From positions 1 to 64,000 of the forward strand of contig JAECUM010016682.1 in the NCBI GenBank assembly GCA_016617855.1: a DNA stretch of 64,000 nt, written 5' to 3'. The notes beneath the pieces are model-generated. The model was given only the letters and a program-made list of their open reading frames with translations, did no database searches and had not been told where the DNA came from. Source of the stretch: Megalonaias nervosa (taxonomy: Eukaryota > Mollusca > Bivalvia > Unionida > Unionidae). This document shows, piece after piece, positions 34,973-47,700 of the stretch. Position 1 is the stretch's first letter. Every line of letters begins with the position of its first letter. Both the position numbers and the translations under genes were made by a program.

Positions 34973-35641
34973 ATGGATATAATTGACTTTTCGGCCACAC
35001 GAAAACAGGAGCCAGTGAAGCATCATCCAGCATTACCAAATTCGATAAGGATGATTATAATAGGTCCATCTGGATCAGGTAAAACACAACTATTATTAAA
35101 TTTAATAATGAGGTGGTTGAAATGGAGTAAACTGTATTTAGTAGCACCATCCGTAGATGATCAACACTGTTACGAAGTACTTAAAGATTTTAATGAAAAT
35201 GCAAAATTAATTAATGAAGATGGTGATGATGTTGTTGATTTTATCACCGATATTGATGAGGCCCCATCTGTAGATGATCTAGATGGATTTATTAATAATT
35301 TAGTGGTGTACGATGACGTTATGCTGGACAGACAATCAAATCCAGCTAGAATATTTTCTCGAGGTAGACACAAGAATACAGATGTTATTTACATCATTCA
35401 GCGTTATACACAAATACCTAAAGTGATCAGAGACAACTGCAATATTTTAGTAATGTTTAATGGAGTAGATAATTATACTTTACAGAATATTTATTATACT
35501 TGGTGTTCAGGGGATATGGATATGATGAAGTTCAAAAACTTTTTTGCTCAAGCACAAGCGGTTCCGTTTGGATTTATTACAATAAATTTACATGATCCAA
35601 GATCCAGATATCGTATAGGTCTAGATAAAATCTTTGGTTAA
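34973..35641 (+). CDS. A32-like FtsK/HerA genome-packaging ATPase
   Basis: A 222-residue P-loop ATPase with Walker A GPSGSGKT at 31-38, preceded by a hydrophobic strand (RMIII). Walker B is LVVYDDV at 110-116, and a sensor-like IIQRYTQIPKVIRDN at 141-155 has the glutamine and a candidate arginine finger (R153). Length and layout fit the A32/Polinton-type packaging ATPases of the FtsK/HerA superfamily, which pump viral DNA into capsids. The frame is uninterrupted and all motifs are intact. ATG at 34973 is the first in frame. The stop codon (35639-35641) sits on the inner edge of the right TIR. No capsid gene accompanies it, which is unusual if it still packages DNA. Confidence 0.88.
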   Translation: MDIIDFSATRKQEPVKHHPALPNSIRMIIIGPSGSGKTQLLLNLIMRWLKWSKLYLVAPSVDDQHCYEVLKDFNENAKLINEDGDDVVDFITDIDEAPSVDDLDGFINNLVVYDDVMLDRQSNPARIFSRGRHKNTDVIYIIQRYTQIPKVIRDNCNILVMFNGVDNYTLQNIYYTWCSGDMDMMKFKNFFAQAQAVPFGFITINLHDPRSRYRIGLDKIFG

Positions 35642-35905
35642 TTTGCAGCAGCAGGCAGGGTGACCGACAAAAATTAAGTGACCCGCCGAGCAAACTAAAC
35701 GCATTAACAAAAAAGTCAAAAATAAAATAACAAAAATGAGCTAAACCAAACGATTTATTATTCGCTTTTCAAACTATACGGTAATAATAAAAGTTAGGAG
35801 GTTCGGTTTAGCGTTATTGACCTTATTTTTCAGCCCCTGTAGGAACCTTTATTTTTGTAAAATAAGGTCTCGTACAAAGTTGTAGGGTTCACCCTGCCTG
35901 CTGCT
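35638..35905 (-). repeat. right terminal inverted repeat
   Basis: Inverted partner of 32134-32402. Its outermost ~140 bp are identical to the left copy, and the rest differs at about six places. Confidence 0.95.
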
Positions 35906-35910
35906 AAACG
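35906..35910 (+). repeat. target site duplication, right
   Basis: AAACG, matching 32129-32133. Confidence 0.8.
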
Positions 35911-37825
35911 TGTTACGTGACACGAGTATCACAACGCGCCTTTGTAGTCTAATCGTTTGCAGTGCCCGAAGGAAGATATACTTGGCCTCGAACCAAGTAT
36001 GTCAAATAATGATGAAGGTCATTTGCGTCTTCTCAGTGGTAAGGTTTATACGTATCACCTTTCACAATCATGCCAATTCTTGTCAAGTAAGCATATCAAT
36101 TTATTAGTAGGGGGATTAAGAAGAATTACATCTGATTAATTGAAGCAAGCTTGCTGTTATCCAGCAAATAGTTTTTAAAAATATTAGTATCTGACAGGTT
36201 ATCCGTTATAAATTATCCGTGAAGGCACCTAATGGCAGTTACCTACCCCATGGAACTAGTTATGCAACTGAAAGAGAGCAACAAAACAATTTATCAAGTG
36301 TTAGGTTTACATTAAATTTGGAGTAAGACGTCCAGGGATCGATTCTTCGAGGCATCGTGTATCGATGTTCTCTTTCTCACTGTTATACTGTCACATATGG
36401 GTTCTTGTGAGTTTGTGGAGAGACATTTCAAGCATTAGCTGTGGGTATGCTTTCGCTTTCCCGTTAATATTATCCAATATTTGGCTGATTGGCTGATTGT
36501 GGGTTTTACGGTGCACCAGGACTGTAAAGCTATATAGAACCACGGAAAAGGTTATGTGATTAAATGTGTGTATCAAACATATTTATTACTAATACTTTCC
36601 GTTGTATTAGAATCAAGGGAGGTGTTAGAGAAACAAACGACCTTCTGATTTTTGAAAGGTCAATTCTTGTATTTTCATGGCTAAAAGATATTCTAAGGCC
36701 AATGGTGGCAATGGCAGTTAGTTTATTCTGGTACAATGTTTTCTATTTGGGCTGGATATCAGACTCAAAAGCGGGATTTGGGGCGTATTCTGAAGATAAT
36801 GTTTCTCTGCGTTGTGATAGATGTGGCTCACTTGCTTTAGCCAAAAGGCTCTAACTTGGGGATGTCGTAAACGTTCCCAAAGCGAGTCGTATTGCTTGAT
36901 GCTTGATGGTGAATTGGATCAAGCATCTCGCTGAACCACAAACAACACACATATAGTACAGTTTAGATCTAATAAAGGTTCTGCATGGATTAAAAACAAC
37001 GTTTCTATCACCAACCCAGTCAGTGTGCGCTACCACTTTGTTCGGGAAAAATATGTGACTATTTTTAATATAACACTAATGAACCTTATTTGAGAATAAT
37101 TTCTTCCATCTGATCTAAACTGTGATTTTCTATAGACGCGACAATGAACGTTTCAATGACCATTCGATAAGGTATTATTGTATCGGACAAGATCGTTTGA
37201 TCACGGAAGTTCTTCTCCCACATTCTGATTTTCCCAATTTGAAAAACAGAGACAATGTTTTATAGCCGGATGTTTTTTACTTTGTTTGAAGCAAATGTGG
37301 AAGAAAGTTTGATATTTTCAAAGTATTGTCCCTTTTAAACTGAAGCATAAAAGGAAGGTATGGCTTCTAATCTGAGTAGAAAGTTACATTATAATGTTGC
37401 TGAGAATATTGAATAAATATCAAAGCCTTTACCACAAACATTTTCGTATAAAGAATTTGTGTGAGATGTAAACATACCGTATATAATATGTTTCGATGTA
37501 CGCAGTGGGTGGGGTAAGCCAAGGGGGGGGGGATCTAGCAATGAGCAAATAAGATGTTTCCGGAGTTAAAGTGACCTATATAGGTCAATATATGAAGTCT
37601 AATACCACTGATAATACATTTAAAGAAAGTACCTTAGGTGGAAGAGAAACTTCCCATAAAACTGGTGCCAATACAGAAGTTACCTGGCATGACAGCAACA
37701 AGTTTACAATGTTGACTTTTCCCAAACCTGTGCGAGCAGCAATCTAAACCTATAGTGAAGTAGGAAACGAAAATAATCAATGAAACAGTGTGACAAGCAA
37801 GAAACAAAACGCTACTAGCAAAATA
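35911..37825. other. No gene recognised
   Basis: AT-rich. A 96-codon frame (36564-36854) has hydrophobic stretches and a lone CDRCG but no family resemblance, and I do not call it a gene. Confidence 0.45.
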
Positions 37826-38104
37826 ATGGTTGCATTCGGCCCACAAAAAGAACAGGAAACATCTGTCCCCAGTGGTCAGAGAAACAGTGTGGCAGATAAT
37901 ACGAAGCCCAATACTACTAGTAGAATACTGATTGGATGTGGCCCTCCAAAAAGGCAGCAAACCTCCGGCCTCAGGGGAAATGCATGCTCGAAACAGCCTG
38001 TTAAAGAATCTCCCAGACGTCTGAAAGGATGTGGCGGTTCTTATCATCTTTTCAGGAAGTTTAAAAGTCTAGATAAAAGGAAACTAGAGAACCCCCTGAG
38101 ATAA
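37826..38104 (+). other. short open frame with duplicated segment
   Basis: Two similar segments of about 40 residues (FGPQKEQETSVPSGQRN and CGPPKRQQTSGLRGNA) follow each other. It lies just upstream of the Jockey-like LINE, where an ORF1 remnant would be expected, but no zinc knuckle is seen. The nature of this frame is uncertain. Confidence 0.25.
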
Positions 38105-38259
38105 TACTGGAGACCTCCTAGATGTCCAGTACTTCCAACCCATCCATAAATATGATTGACACAGTAATATAACGTATTTGATGATGTTTGAATGCAATTT
38201 TTGATGAGATGCGTTTTCTATTTAAAGAACCCAACAGCTGTTTGTCTTCATAAGACCTT

Positions 38260-40480
38260 TTCAACTAGAACGATAGAGATAGTCTAAAGACTGTCCTAAT
38301 CTGAAACATTTTTTTAAAAGAATACTGAGAAGACCTTTGCAGGAGTGTCCATTATAATCGATGACAAAACCAATCACAGTAAATTAGATCTCAGTATTAC
38401 ATTATAGGTTGTCGTGGTGTCCAAACAGAAAACGCGTACACATTGCTCAATATGTATCTCTTCATGCATTTTTGGTATAATTAATTGATTTTGGCCACAT
38501 TAATGAGCATTTGCCAGCTGCTTTTGTTTTACTAGGCGACTTCAACGACTATCATACATCTCGTGACTGCAAATATATCAAAGACAATAGAACGAAAATA
38601 GCAGACTTTTGTTTCAAAGCACAATCTAGATCTTTTTAATAGTACGACGTATATATGAAAAACACAATGATCCTACCCGTCCCTAGATCTGACCATTTGC
38701 GATCACCCCTTTTACTTGACTTCTATCGCGAAGATAACACCTATGTGGCAGTATCCACATTCCAATATACTTAAAAAGAACTTCATCCAAGGCCGGAGAT
38801 GGAAACTGAGCGAGGCAGAATTGGGGGAATTTTCATTCCCTCTGCGAATCAAAATTGACATCTGACCGTCTCGAAAACATAGTTGATCTGATACCTTTAT
38901 TTACCAGCATACTTCAGGTTACTAAGGATACGGTGATTAAAACCTTCGGCATTTGCTAAACATGTCAACAAACCCTGGTTTGATTAAAAAATTGGTCACT
39001 CCAATAAATCCTCACCAGAAAGCTATTCATCGCTGAAGATTACAATTAACCTTTTTCTCATAGAGAACTACAAGACTCTCTTGATCTAGCAGCTTATGAC
39101 ACTTCAGCAGAAGCAGATTATATCCACTATCAACTTCTGAAACACCAGCCTGATACAATCTGGGTAGCTGGTCACTTTCTGTCATCTTGGCTAGAAACAA
39201 CAGTTATGCCAAGACATAAATCTTAAAATGGCCTTACCGAACCTTCTAACTATCGTTCATTATCACTAACAAGACCATGGAGCGTACTTGTACATGACAG
39301 ACTTTTATGGTATCTTGAATCCAAGAAGCTGCTGCAAGAATTTTAATATGGACTCAAAAGCCAGAGAAGCACAGTCTACTATACAGCGATTCTTGAAACA
39401 TTCATCAGAAAAGTCTTCATAAAGAAAGAACCCATTGTATCCATCGTTTTTGCCTAGGAAAAAGCTGATAATACCACTCAAGGACGGAATAATGAATGAC
39501 CTTTCACTCTAGATCTAAGGGGCCCCTCTCTTACCTTTATATCAAGTGTTTTTTTAAAAGATAGACAATTCTGCGTTCCATCCCTTCTGAAAGCTATCGT
39601 CAGAATACGGTGTACATCAAGACAGCAGATTGTCACTAATCCTTTCGAAAATTGAAATTAACATCATGGTAAAAGCTTTTTGATCTGCCGTGCATGAAAA
39701 GGATGCATGCGATTGAATGTCATCTACAAATCTGCCTCAACAGCGTTAAATCTATAGTTAAAAAGAAAATTCAAATATGTAAAAGGTTGTAGGCTCTTTT
39801 GTAGATCACATACAATTAATGACGACCCAAAACTCCATATTCATGGTTCCCTGATCCTTGTAGTCGAGGAGAACAACGTTTTAGGAGTTATTTTGTTTTA
39901 CTGTAAGCTAACGTTCTTTCCACATATTAATTACGTCCTTCATTTATGCGAATCATGACGAACACAGATTGGGGATCAGGCAAAAAGGACTTATTCCATG
40001 TAGACAATTTTTAATAAGATCTATACTTGATCCAAACTGGACTATGGCTCGACTGTCTTCATACATGCTTGTAAATCTAAGCCGTAGATGCTTGGTACCA
40101 AGCACATTCTGAGACTTACAACTCTGTCTGGGAGCCTTTAGAACATCTCTTCCATAAAACCTCTATGTCTACGCAAATAAACCAGCGCCTTATCTCATAC
40201 GAACGATTTTGGCCTTTCAGCATAACATTAAATTAATTCTCCAATCCATCTAGCCTACATATGATGTCCTTAGGCCCAAATACCAAACCTTGTATGATCG
40301 GAAATCCAATTCATTCCACCTTTTCATATAAAAATGCCTCTTTGTTTAAAAGAAGACAAAGATCAATCACACCAAACTTATCTCTTCCAAAATTACTATC
40401 TTGGAAATTAAAATACCCCAAAATAATTTTGGATCTTCGCCATTACAAAATCCTCTACTAATGCTTACCTTTTTTTCAGA
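38260..40480 (+). pseudogene. Jockey-like LINE, heavily decayed
   Basis: Landmarks in order show an endonuclease then RT. GVSIIIDDKTNHSK is near 38345 and LLGDFNDYH near 38528. The RT start-like EPSNYRSLSLT is near 39240, and QRSTVYY...FIRKVFIKKEPIVSIVF runs near 39360-39450. LDYGSTVF lies near 40037, LCLGAF near 40125, and a linker reading PKIILDLRHYK near 40420. Nearly every segment is in a different frame with stops between, so no protein can be made. The same family occurs at 42.4, 53.9 and 54.0 kb. Confidence 0.75.
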
Positions 40481-40749
40481 GCGGATTCAATTAAATTAGA
40501 GCATCTGTTTGGCAAAACATTGATGTAAACATCGAAAGATGGAGACAAAAACACAAACACTGTTACAACACCCTGCAGCACCACATAATATGGTAATGCT
40601 CATAAATTTTTGAAACATATTCGCTAATTACATTCGTATAGAAGATAACGAAAAGGCAGTTAAAGCAGTCAAAACTATCATGTAGTTACCCGTTTTAAAA
40701 TGGAAAATTACATCTTTTTCTTTTTGTGAAATAATGTCTAAGTCGTTAT

Positions 40750-40750
40750 G

Positions 40751-40837
<87 letters not shown>
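40750..40837. repeat. (TA)n microsatellite
   Basis: About 44 uninterrupted TA units. Confidence 0.95.
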
Positions 40838-40840
<3 letters not shown>

Positions 40841-41004
40841 CTTTTATCTTTACCTTTATTTGTAGTTCTTTTATCTGTAATTTTTCCATTTAGCCGTTTT
40901 ACTCATAATACTAAATATTTTCGTTTGTTTTGAATTTTATCTTGCTAATTTTAGTTGGTGGAATGTTTACTTTTATATATTTACAACTTTAGTTTCAATT
41001 GGCA

Positions 41005-41205
41005 CTGTGGGCCCGGGGGACAGAGTTGTCTAAAGCCATCGCCTTTACCGATCACTGCCATCACCTGTGTCCACGTGGGTTCGAATCTCAGGCTCGGCAA
41101 ATATGGATATGTAAGAAAGCTTGCCAAGTAGCGCCCGGTCGCACGGTGGTTCTTGCTCCACCAGTATAGCAATCGTGTCCTGAAAAAACTGTGTTAACAA
41201 CAACA
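41005..41205 (+). mobile_element. tRNA-derived SINE (family 1)
   Basis: The head resembles a tRNA with a long variable arm (Leu/Ser type), with B box GGGTTCGAATC near 41078. It is followed by AAGCTTGCCAAGTAG and GGTGGTTCTTGCTCCACCAG. The same order appears on the minus strand at 61353-61604. This copy is internally shortened. Confidence 0.75.
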
Positions 41206-41240
41206 TTAATCAATTGCCACTATATAATCAGGATTATACT

Positions 41241-41532
41241 CATCAGTGGCGTACTTAGAGAGGGGGTGCGAGGGTGGCGGTGACAGCCAGAAAAAAAGAG
41301 GGGGGGAGGGTGCCATCGTGAGAATTGAAATACCAGTACAAGTTTTCAAACTAAATTAAAAATTCGACAAAGTAAAAGTTATTTCCAATCGCTCATGACA
41401 GCATTGAACTGTTAAAAAATCTACTTGCAAACATAATACGTTTTTCTTTGTGTTTACATTTTAAAATTGTTTGTGGGAGTGCCAAAGGAAGGATCCGCCC
41501 GGGTGCCAAATACTTTAGGTACTCACGTGATG
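41241..41532. mobile_element. MITE-like element
   Basis: Imperfect inverted ends: CATCAGTGGCGTACTTAGAG at the left, and the complement of CATCACGTGAGTACCTAAAG at the right. The interior is G-rich at the left and has no coding capacity. The end resembles that at 26086. Confidence 0.45.
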
Positions 41533-42281
41533 CTCATTTGCTTTTAAGCCCCATAATACCCTTGTCATATTTTACTAAGCGCATGCCAACTAATACTTAC
41601 AAGCCTACAGAGTACTGAACGAAGACTGCATATTGATGTCGTACATATCGGACTAAGAAGCTTGCTGGAAACAGAGCCCTGACTATTGCATGTATGCCCA
41701 ACACATTTTCGTACAATCGCCTGGACCACTGACACTTGACTGGACCAATAATCATTCGAATATGGCTTCTCGATTCGCTGGAGACAATGCATATTAAAAC
41801 AGATCTGTTACAAATACAAACATTGCTGTGGAATCATTTCTCGGTAATATCAGAAATAACTAGCTTTATGCATGTAAATAGTAATGTTTATGCAAGAGGT
41901 ATGACAAAAGATATCCCTAGAGTCGGGTGTTTCAGTATGGATGTCTATCAGCTGTTCTTAAATTAGAAACAACAACAAAAGAAATTTGTCAGCAACGAAA
42001 ATAAATAGCTTCACCCTAACTGCAATAAGCACGATATTAGCCGTGCTAAAAATAAAAAATAAAAAATCAAGAAAATGCTGGTTGATGAAGTTTGTTGATG
42101 TGATTGTTCTTGTAAGACTTATTTGTGGTAAGCCGTACATACCAGAAGTAGGCTAGTACGGTTGGGGACAGTTATTTAGGTGCACAAATACGCACTAGAC
42201 TAAGATGGGTCAGAATTTTCGGATTGTCTCACATTTTAGGTTTCTGCCAGAAACTATACGTATAAAGCGCGCGCACTCACA

Positions 42282-42284
<3 letters not shown>

Positions 42285-42332
<48 letters not shown>

Positions 42333-42341
42333 CTGCGTGCC
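42285..42341. repeat. (GT)n microsatellite
   Basis: GT array degrading into GCCTGCGTGC at its right, directly upstream of a LINE fragment. Confidence 0.9.
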
Positions 42342-42369
42342 TGCGTGCGTATGTATGTTCTGGACCAGC

Positions 42370-43790
42370 TTGTAAATCTTACCTCCAAATGCATGATCCT
42401 ATACAAGAGCGAGCAGAGACTTAGACTTTGTCTGGAGCAGTTAGAACTTCACCACCAGAAAGACTCTTTGTTGAGACAAATGAACCATCACTTTATCTCT
42501 TACGAACGAAATAGGCTATTTACACTGGCATACCATCTTCTTATCTATCTAATCCCGCATGAGATGCAGTCTTTAGGCCGAAATACCAAATCTTGTGTGT
42601 TCAGAAACCTAATATCATCCATCTTTTTGTACGTGTATTCGTATTTACCCAGAAATAGTATACCTGAAAACTGTCTAATGTAACTTCCAAAATCACCTTG
42701 TTTATTCAGACCCGACAAAATAATATTTGATCTTTGCCATTCAATGAAATCAGAAAATGATATCGTGGTCATACGTTACTGTATAAATGTTCGAAAATTG
42801 GAGACAAGCTTGAAGGTGCCGTTGCTACACCCCATGACACCATTTCTAGCCTGTTAGCGGAGAAAACCTCCATTGTTCCGCAAAAATTACGGTCATGCTC
42901 ATACCTTTGGACCTCAGAGAAAGTTCTCAAAATCCAAATCAAATTTTCTCCTTTTGGCTTCCCTCTTCTCTTTGAAAACCTCTCAAAATCTTAATTTTTT
43001 TGACAACCCGTTTATATCCCATATCTTACAGAAACATGTTTCTCATATCATCTGGAAAAGTAACCTGTACTGTTGGCTGGCTATTATATTGGTATTAGGG
43101 GTTATTATATTGGTATTAGGGATAATTAAAGGTCAGACAAAACAACTAAAGCTACTCTAAATTTATCTGAATGGAAAGTTCCATATACTGACTTCAAATA
43201 TTCTCTGTATGGCCATGTTCTATACTTGACAAAATACGTTAAATGAAAACTGCAAACAAAGGCCTAGTAACATCAAACGCATCACTTGGGAGTGGTATAG
43301 AACAAATATCAAAGATGAGGCGTTATTGTGTCGTTCATGTATAGGACACATGTACCCAACTATGTATACGTCCTAAAGGGAGAACATCTTCCAGACTGCA
43401 TACCCTGCTATTGTCCATTGTCACTGGAACACGTTCTTGTCTAGTGTATCTACTTCCACCCGGCGGGACAGAATGTTTGGTGTGAACTCAATTAAGGAAC
43501 TGGGACGTTGGATGTAATGATGTTTATATACCAAATTTTGACTCTGTTTAAGGGACTTAATGTATTTTTATCTTTGTATTGTTTATATATTTACAAAATT
43601 ATTACAGCTTTACCTTTTATATTTTTTCTTGTAGTACTTCATGTTTAAGTTTATTTGGAAAAATTCATCTTCCTAACACCTTTTTTCGCAATTCTTCATT
43701 TTTATATTTCTGCGACTTAATTTTTAATTGGCGTCATGTAGCCATTATTATGCTGAGGTCCCATTAAATGCTAATACGTGTAATAATCAA
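42370..43790 (+). pseudogene. Jockey-like LINE 3' part
   Basis: Begins in the segment after RT (RLRLCLEQLELHHQKDSLL near 42410; ISYERNRL near 42500) and continues with a KIIFDLCHS linker near 42715. An RNase H tail has IPYTDFKY near 43170, then a CPLSLEHVLV segment near 43415. The 3' untranslated region ends in the GCTGAGGTCCCATTAAATG tail (43752). The EN and RT domains are missing, as in a 5'-truncated insertion. Multiple stops. Confidence 0.7.
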
Positions 43791-44730
43791 TCTCAATGTG
43801 GCTGCTTAACTGAGGTGACATTTAGGAGCCAAATATGTATGATGCCCTGCATCCAATGAAGGAGCGAAAGACTTGTTCTTGTCTAGGGATGGTATTATGA
43901 TACACTTATAACCATCAGAAAAATTTTCGATTGGATACCGAGCCAGAGAGAAACCCTCAAAGCGGCAGACACCAAGTGTCAGATACTTCATTCAATATTT
44001 TGTTGTTCTTAATCAATGACAATCTCCACATCGTCTATCGGTCTTCTATTAGACCGTAGCAAACAGTAACATCAAAATCAGTCGCTGGATAATGTTATAA
44101 ATTAGATAGCTATGACTTGCTACGGACACAATTTCAAAGTGATTTCAGCAGGTGCTTGGAATGTTTATTTCATTTATAAGATAAATGAAGATCAATTATG
44201 TATTAGCTATCTTGACACAAAATCTTAAGGAACCATAAAAACGTGATTTATGAGAATGTTTCAGGATAACACCCACTTAATATCATTGGATGAATTGAGG
44301 TTCCCTTATTTCAGTTCATGGGTGTCGTCGTTTTTCAGTATTATGACCTACTTCACTGTGTTAGCATTCGTTGCAACTATATTCAAACACGAGGCGAGAA
44401 TTATAACTTAAATTAAATTTTCACCAAAAGTATATTAAAGGTTTAATTTCTGCTTCATGTTTATATGTGAAGAGAATACATTTCTGACGTAGTTGAGAAA
44501 GTTATCAGACATTTCATTGCAGTCTCGCAGTAACTACTGAGAAAATGCATCATGTTAACAAGGACACGAAACCACAGGGTCCAATCATTTCAAAGCATGA
44601 TGGTGGTATACAGTTGCAATCTCCAGAGAGAAACTCATAACTCAAAAACCCTAGGTCAGATACCTGATACCATAATTTTTTTAAGTATACGAAACCATCG
44701 GATATATAAATTAATCTCAGTACGTTATAT
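43791..44730. other. No gene recognised
   Basis: AT-rich, without identifiable repeats or coding regions. Confidence 0.45.
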
Positions 44731-44733
44731 AGG

Positions 44734-44898
44734 AGGCGCGGTGGCTCCATGGTCAGCATGCTAGACGGTACGGGTTCGAATCCTAACACCGGATCATCCT
44801 GAGTCGGCAATCGTGGTGTGTCCTTGTCCTAGGCACTTACTCCATTTGCCTCAGCGCTAAATAATCCTTACTGTGCCGTAAAACACCAAAATAATAAA
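44734..44898 (+). mobile_element. tRNA-derived SINE (family 2)
   Basis: The head GCGCGGTGGCTCCATGGTCA (A-box region) is followed at tRNA spacing by the B box GGGTTCGAATCC (44769-44780). The body has CTTACTCCATTTGCCTCAG, and the tail CCGTAAAACACCAAAATAAT. Differs from family 1 in head and body. Confidence 0.75.
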
Positions 44899-45235
44899 CA
44901 TCAGTTTGACCCTGTAACCTTCCGGACAATGTACATTTCAAACATACACTTCATCATTGAATTTATATTATATCAAAAGAAGCTTTTTCAACGTGAATTT
45001 GAAATTGTAAAACCTAGAATTAAAAGATATAACTTAATTTAAGATATATATCTTGAACTGAGTATAGTGACATAAAATAATACAAAAATTAAATATGAAA
45101 TTAACTTAAGATTTATTTCTTTATAAAAACATTTAGTTAACCTTTTTTAATCTCCTTTTGATCATTTTTATTATCAGATAGTTCAAAGGTCTCTTTCATA
45201 CAACATAGTGAAGAGTTATTTCTTTCGAATTATAA

Positions 45236-45486
45236 CTTGTTAAAGCTACGTCAAAAATCCAAGACTTTAAAAAATGGTACTAACAGCTGCCTCGCTTGAC
45301 GCTCAGCGTTAAGAAGTTAGTGTTAGGACTGGTCGGCCTGGTGTCAGAATAATGTGACTGAGTGGGACATCATGCTACATGTCTGCGACATGATGCCCCA
45401 GTGCTAGACATCACTATAAACTGTCACACTGCAGACATCGTAGCGATATGACTGAAACATTGTTAAAGCTACGTTAAAAATCTAAA

Positions 45487-45519
<33 letters not shown>

Positions 45520-45520
45520 T
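45236..45520 (+). mobile_element. SINE (family 3), 5'-truncated, with extra 3' piece
   Basis: 45278-45520 matches the body of the full-length minus-strand SINE at 62898-63273. It includes GGTGTCAGAATAATGTGAC and CTGTCACACTGCAGA, ends GTTAAAGCTACGTTAAAAAT, and has a (CA)n tail. The tRNA head is missing. A second copy of the 3' end (GTTAAAGCTACG) lies just upstream at 45239, suggesting two adjacent insertions or a duplication. Confidence 0.75.
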
Positions 45521-47419
45521 CCAACACACATACACAAATTATAACCTGATAGCAATTAGTCGCATGCCAATTTTGTGATCTTATAATTAAGTCATGCATT
45601 CGCATTCAATCCTCATTTTGTATATTTCCTCTCTTTGAAATGAACATCACTAAATAAATAAGAAATTGATCTCTTCAAGAAGGGGTGATGGTACCATGCC
45701 GATCCTGTTAGGTTATATCCGTTTTGCTTTTCAAGTCTTTTTCCATAAGCCGAAGACGACCTACTTTCTTTGAATCAGACAGTATGACTGATGCGTACAT
45801 TTTTCTGCTCTCCTCTTCTGGTCTCGTTGTTCTTTTCTGCTATGTTCTCATGGTCTCATTGACCTTTAATTCAAAGTTATATTAAAATAAGAATGACGGT
45901 CAATTTCCTTCCCAGTCATCAAAATGTTTCCTTTCGTTATCGATCATATGAATCACTGCCAGCAGTACAAACAGGAAAATTATGGGTTATCCATGATGTA
46001 TCAGTTTCCGAGACGTATTCAGTGATAAACTGGATAATTGGTGGAACTGATTATAAATTAGGTCCATTGTTACGAATAAAAACAATGACTGAAACTTTTA
46101 CCATGGCTATGTGGTCAGCGATTTAATAGCACATTATGTGAGCCAGATAAAAGCAAACTCGTAAGGAGAAACTAGTACGATAGTATTTAAATACATATAT
46201 AGTAAGCGAGAGAACATATGCAATAGAATAATAGCAGACATAACTCTTTCTTATTACGATGTAAACATGTTTGAAGATCGATCGCAAATAAAAATAAAGA
46301 TTCTTGAAATAATGGTATAAAACATCCCTTTTCTTCACATTATCCAAAAAGTACTTAAGTGATTAAAAAGATGAAGTCTCGTATTGTTCAGAGCTATTTC
46401 CCAAAAATAGTACCTTCAAGCATCATGTAAGTTTAGTGTCTTGTACCAGTCTCTTTACAAAATTTAAGCATATAATGATTATTTAACCAAAATCGTTTCC
46501 TATTCTGCACATTGTACTATACGAAAAAGACGTGCTGATGACTCACACAAAAACTTCAAGTACGTACGATCGTACATATTTTAAGCTAAAATGAAACTAG
46601 GCCTGTTTCTGCTAGTAGAGGTATTCCATTCTTTTTATTGGAACAAAACTATTCTCGTCAGAGCGATTTTTCCTTTATTCTATCAGAGTTCTTGAACTGA
46701 TTCTATTCACAGTATAAAATTAATTCGTTTAAAAAGGTCAAATGTAAATTATATATTAGCTTCGTATTCAATTCAAGCTAAATTAACACGTTAAAGCTAT
46801 AATTTTTGGAAATTTAAATTAAATCTACCAGAAATCTTACAAGAACTGATGATCTAATATAATTTAGAAATTAAAAGAGCTTTTGAGAAGTTACTTAAAG
46901 GGATCATAAGAACACATATAAAACTGTTCGGAAGCTATTTCTGATGAATGAAATACCAAGTCATTCAAGTCCGATTGAATAAATCTAAACACCTTAAGAT
47001 ATTAGACACGTTTAAAATTTCTAATAATCACTTCTTCGCAGACTATCATAAATGGATCATGGTAGCTTACTCATTCAACCATCAATTATGACAATTAATC
47101 AGAAAGTTGACTTAGAAAAATATTACCCTAGCGATCCTCTAGCTATTCGGGAAACATTTATTTCATGTTGATACATCACAATGATGTTATCAGCAACTCA
47201 TATTAGATGAAGTATAACATGCTGTTCCATTTCTTGTCCTATCGTTTAATACAAGGGGAGGAGACAAATGGTCAGTTGTGGAAGAGATTCCGAAACTGTA
47301 CGACAGATGGACCAAAATTTGACGCTTGAACGACTTTGTTTATAAAGAATCTTTAATGAGCAATTACACCCTACTGAGCATTGCAACTTAAGCAAAGAAA
47401 TGGGAGAGAATTTGGGGTA
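45521..47419. other. No gene recognised
   Basis: AT-rich. A 77-codon frame at 45893-46126 has no recognisable feature. Confidence 0.5.
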
Positions 47420-47700
47420 ACAATATATGGGGTCCTCACTTCTATATACAATGTCTGGAAAACAATGTATCGCCTGTTAATTCCTACATCCTAAGTGTGG
47501 AGGAACAATGTATCGCCTTTTCATTTTTAGGTAAAATGAGTGGGAGAACAACATATTGTCCATTAACTTCTAAATACAAAGTATGGAAGAGCAACTTATC
47601 TTATATTCATTTCTTGCTACAAAGTGCTGAGAACAATTTATAGCCTATTCACTTACAGATACAAAGTGCTGAGAACAATGTAACGCCGACAGCAAATGGA
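47420..47700 (+). repeat. degenerate ~45-55-bp tandem repeat
   Basis: AACAATGTATCGCCT- and ACAAAGTGCTGAG-like blocks alternate about six times with variable spacing. Confidence 0.6.

Larger units (their letters stand above)
32134..35905. mobile_element. compact Polinton/adintovirus-like TIR element
   Basis: A 3,772-bp unit bounded by long inverted repeats and by AAACG on both sides (32129-32133, 35906-35910). The ends are AG...CT, as in Polintons, though those usually make 6-bp duplications. Inside lie four genes in two head-to-head pairs: a zinc-cluster protein (minus) and a long PolB-like frame (plus), then a zinc-ribbon/PLA2 protein (minus) and an A32-type ATPase (plus). Gene ends lie within tens of bases of the TIRs, and the long frame and PLA2 gene converge with only 30 bp between. 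A packaging ATPase together with a capsid-associated PLA2 is a viral gene set of the Polinton/Maverick-adintovirus kind. No integrase, capsid or protease gene is visible, so the element is probably a derivative relying on helpers. Confidence 0.8.

Noticed and set aside
36564..36854. 96-codon frame as a host gene
   Set aside because: No recognised domain, no conserved-looking pattern and no gene context; expected length by chance in this much DNA.
41005..41090. tRNA-Leu/Ser gene
   Set aside because: Diverged stem regions, and the same body as the SINE at 61.4 kb.
44550..44810. 86-codon minus-strand frame
   Set aside because: Overlaps the tRNA-derived SINE head and has no domain.
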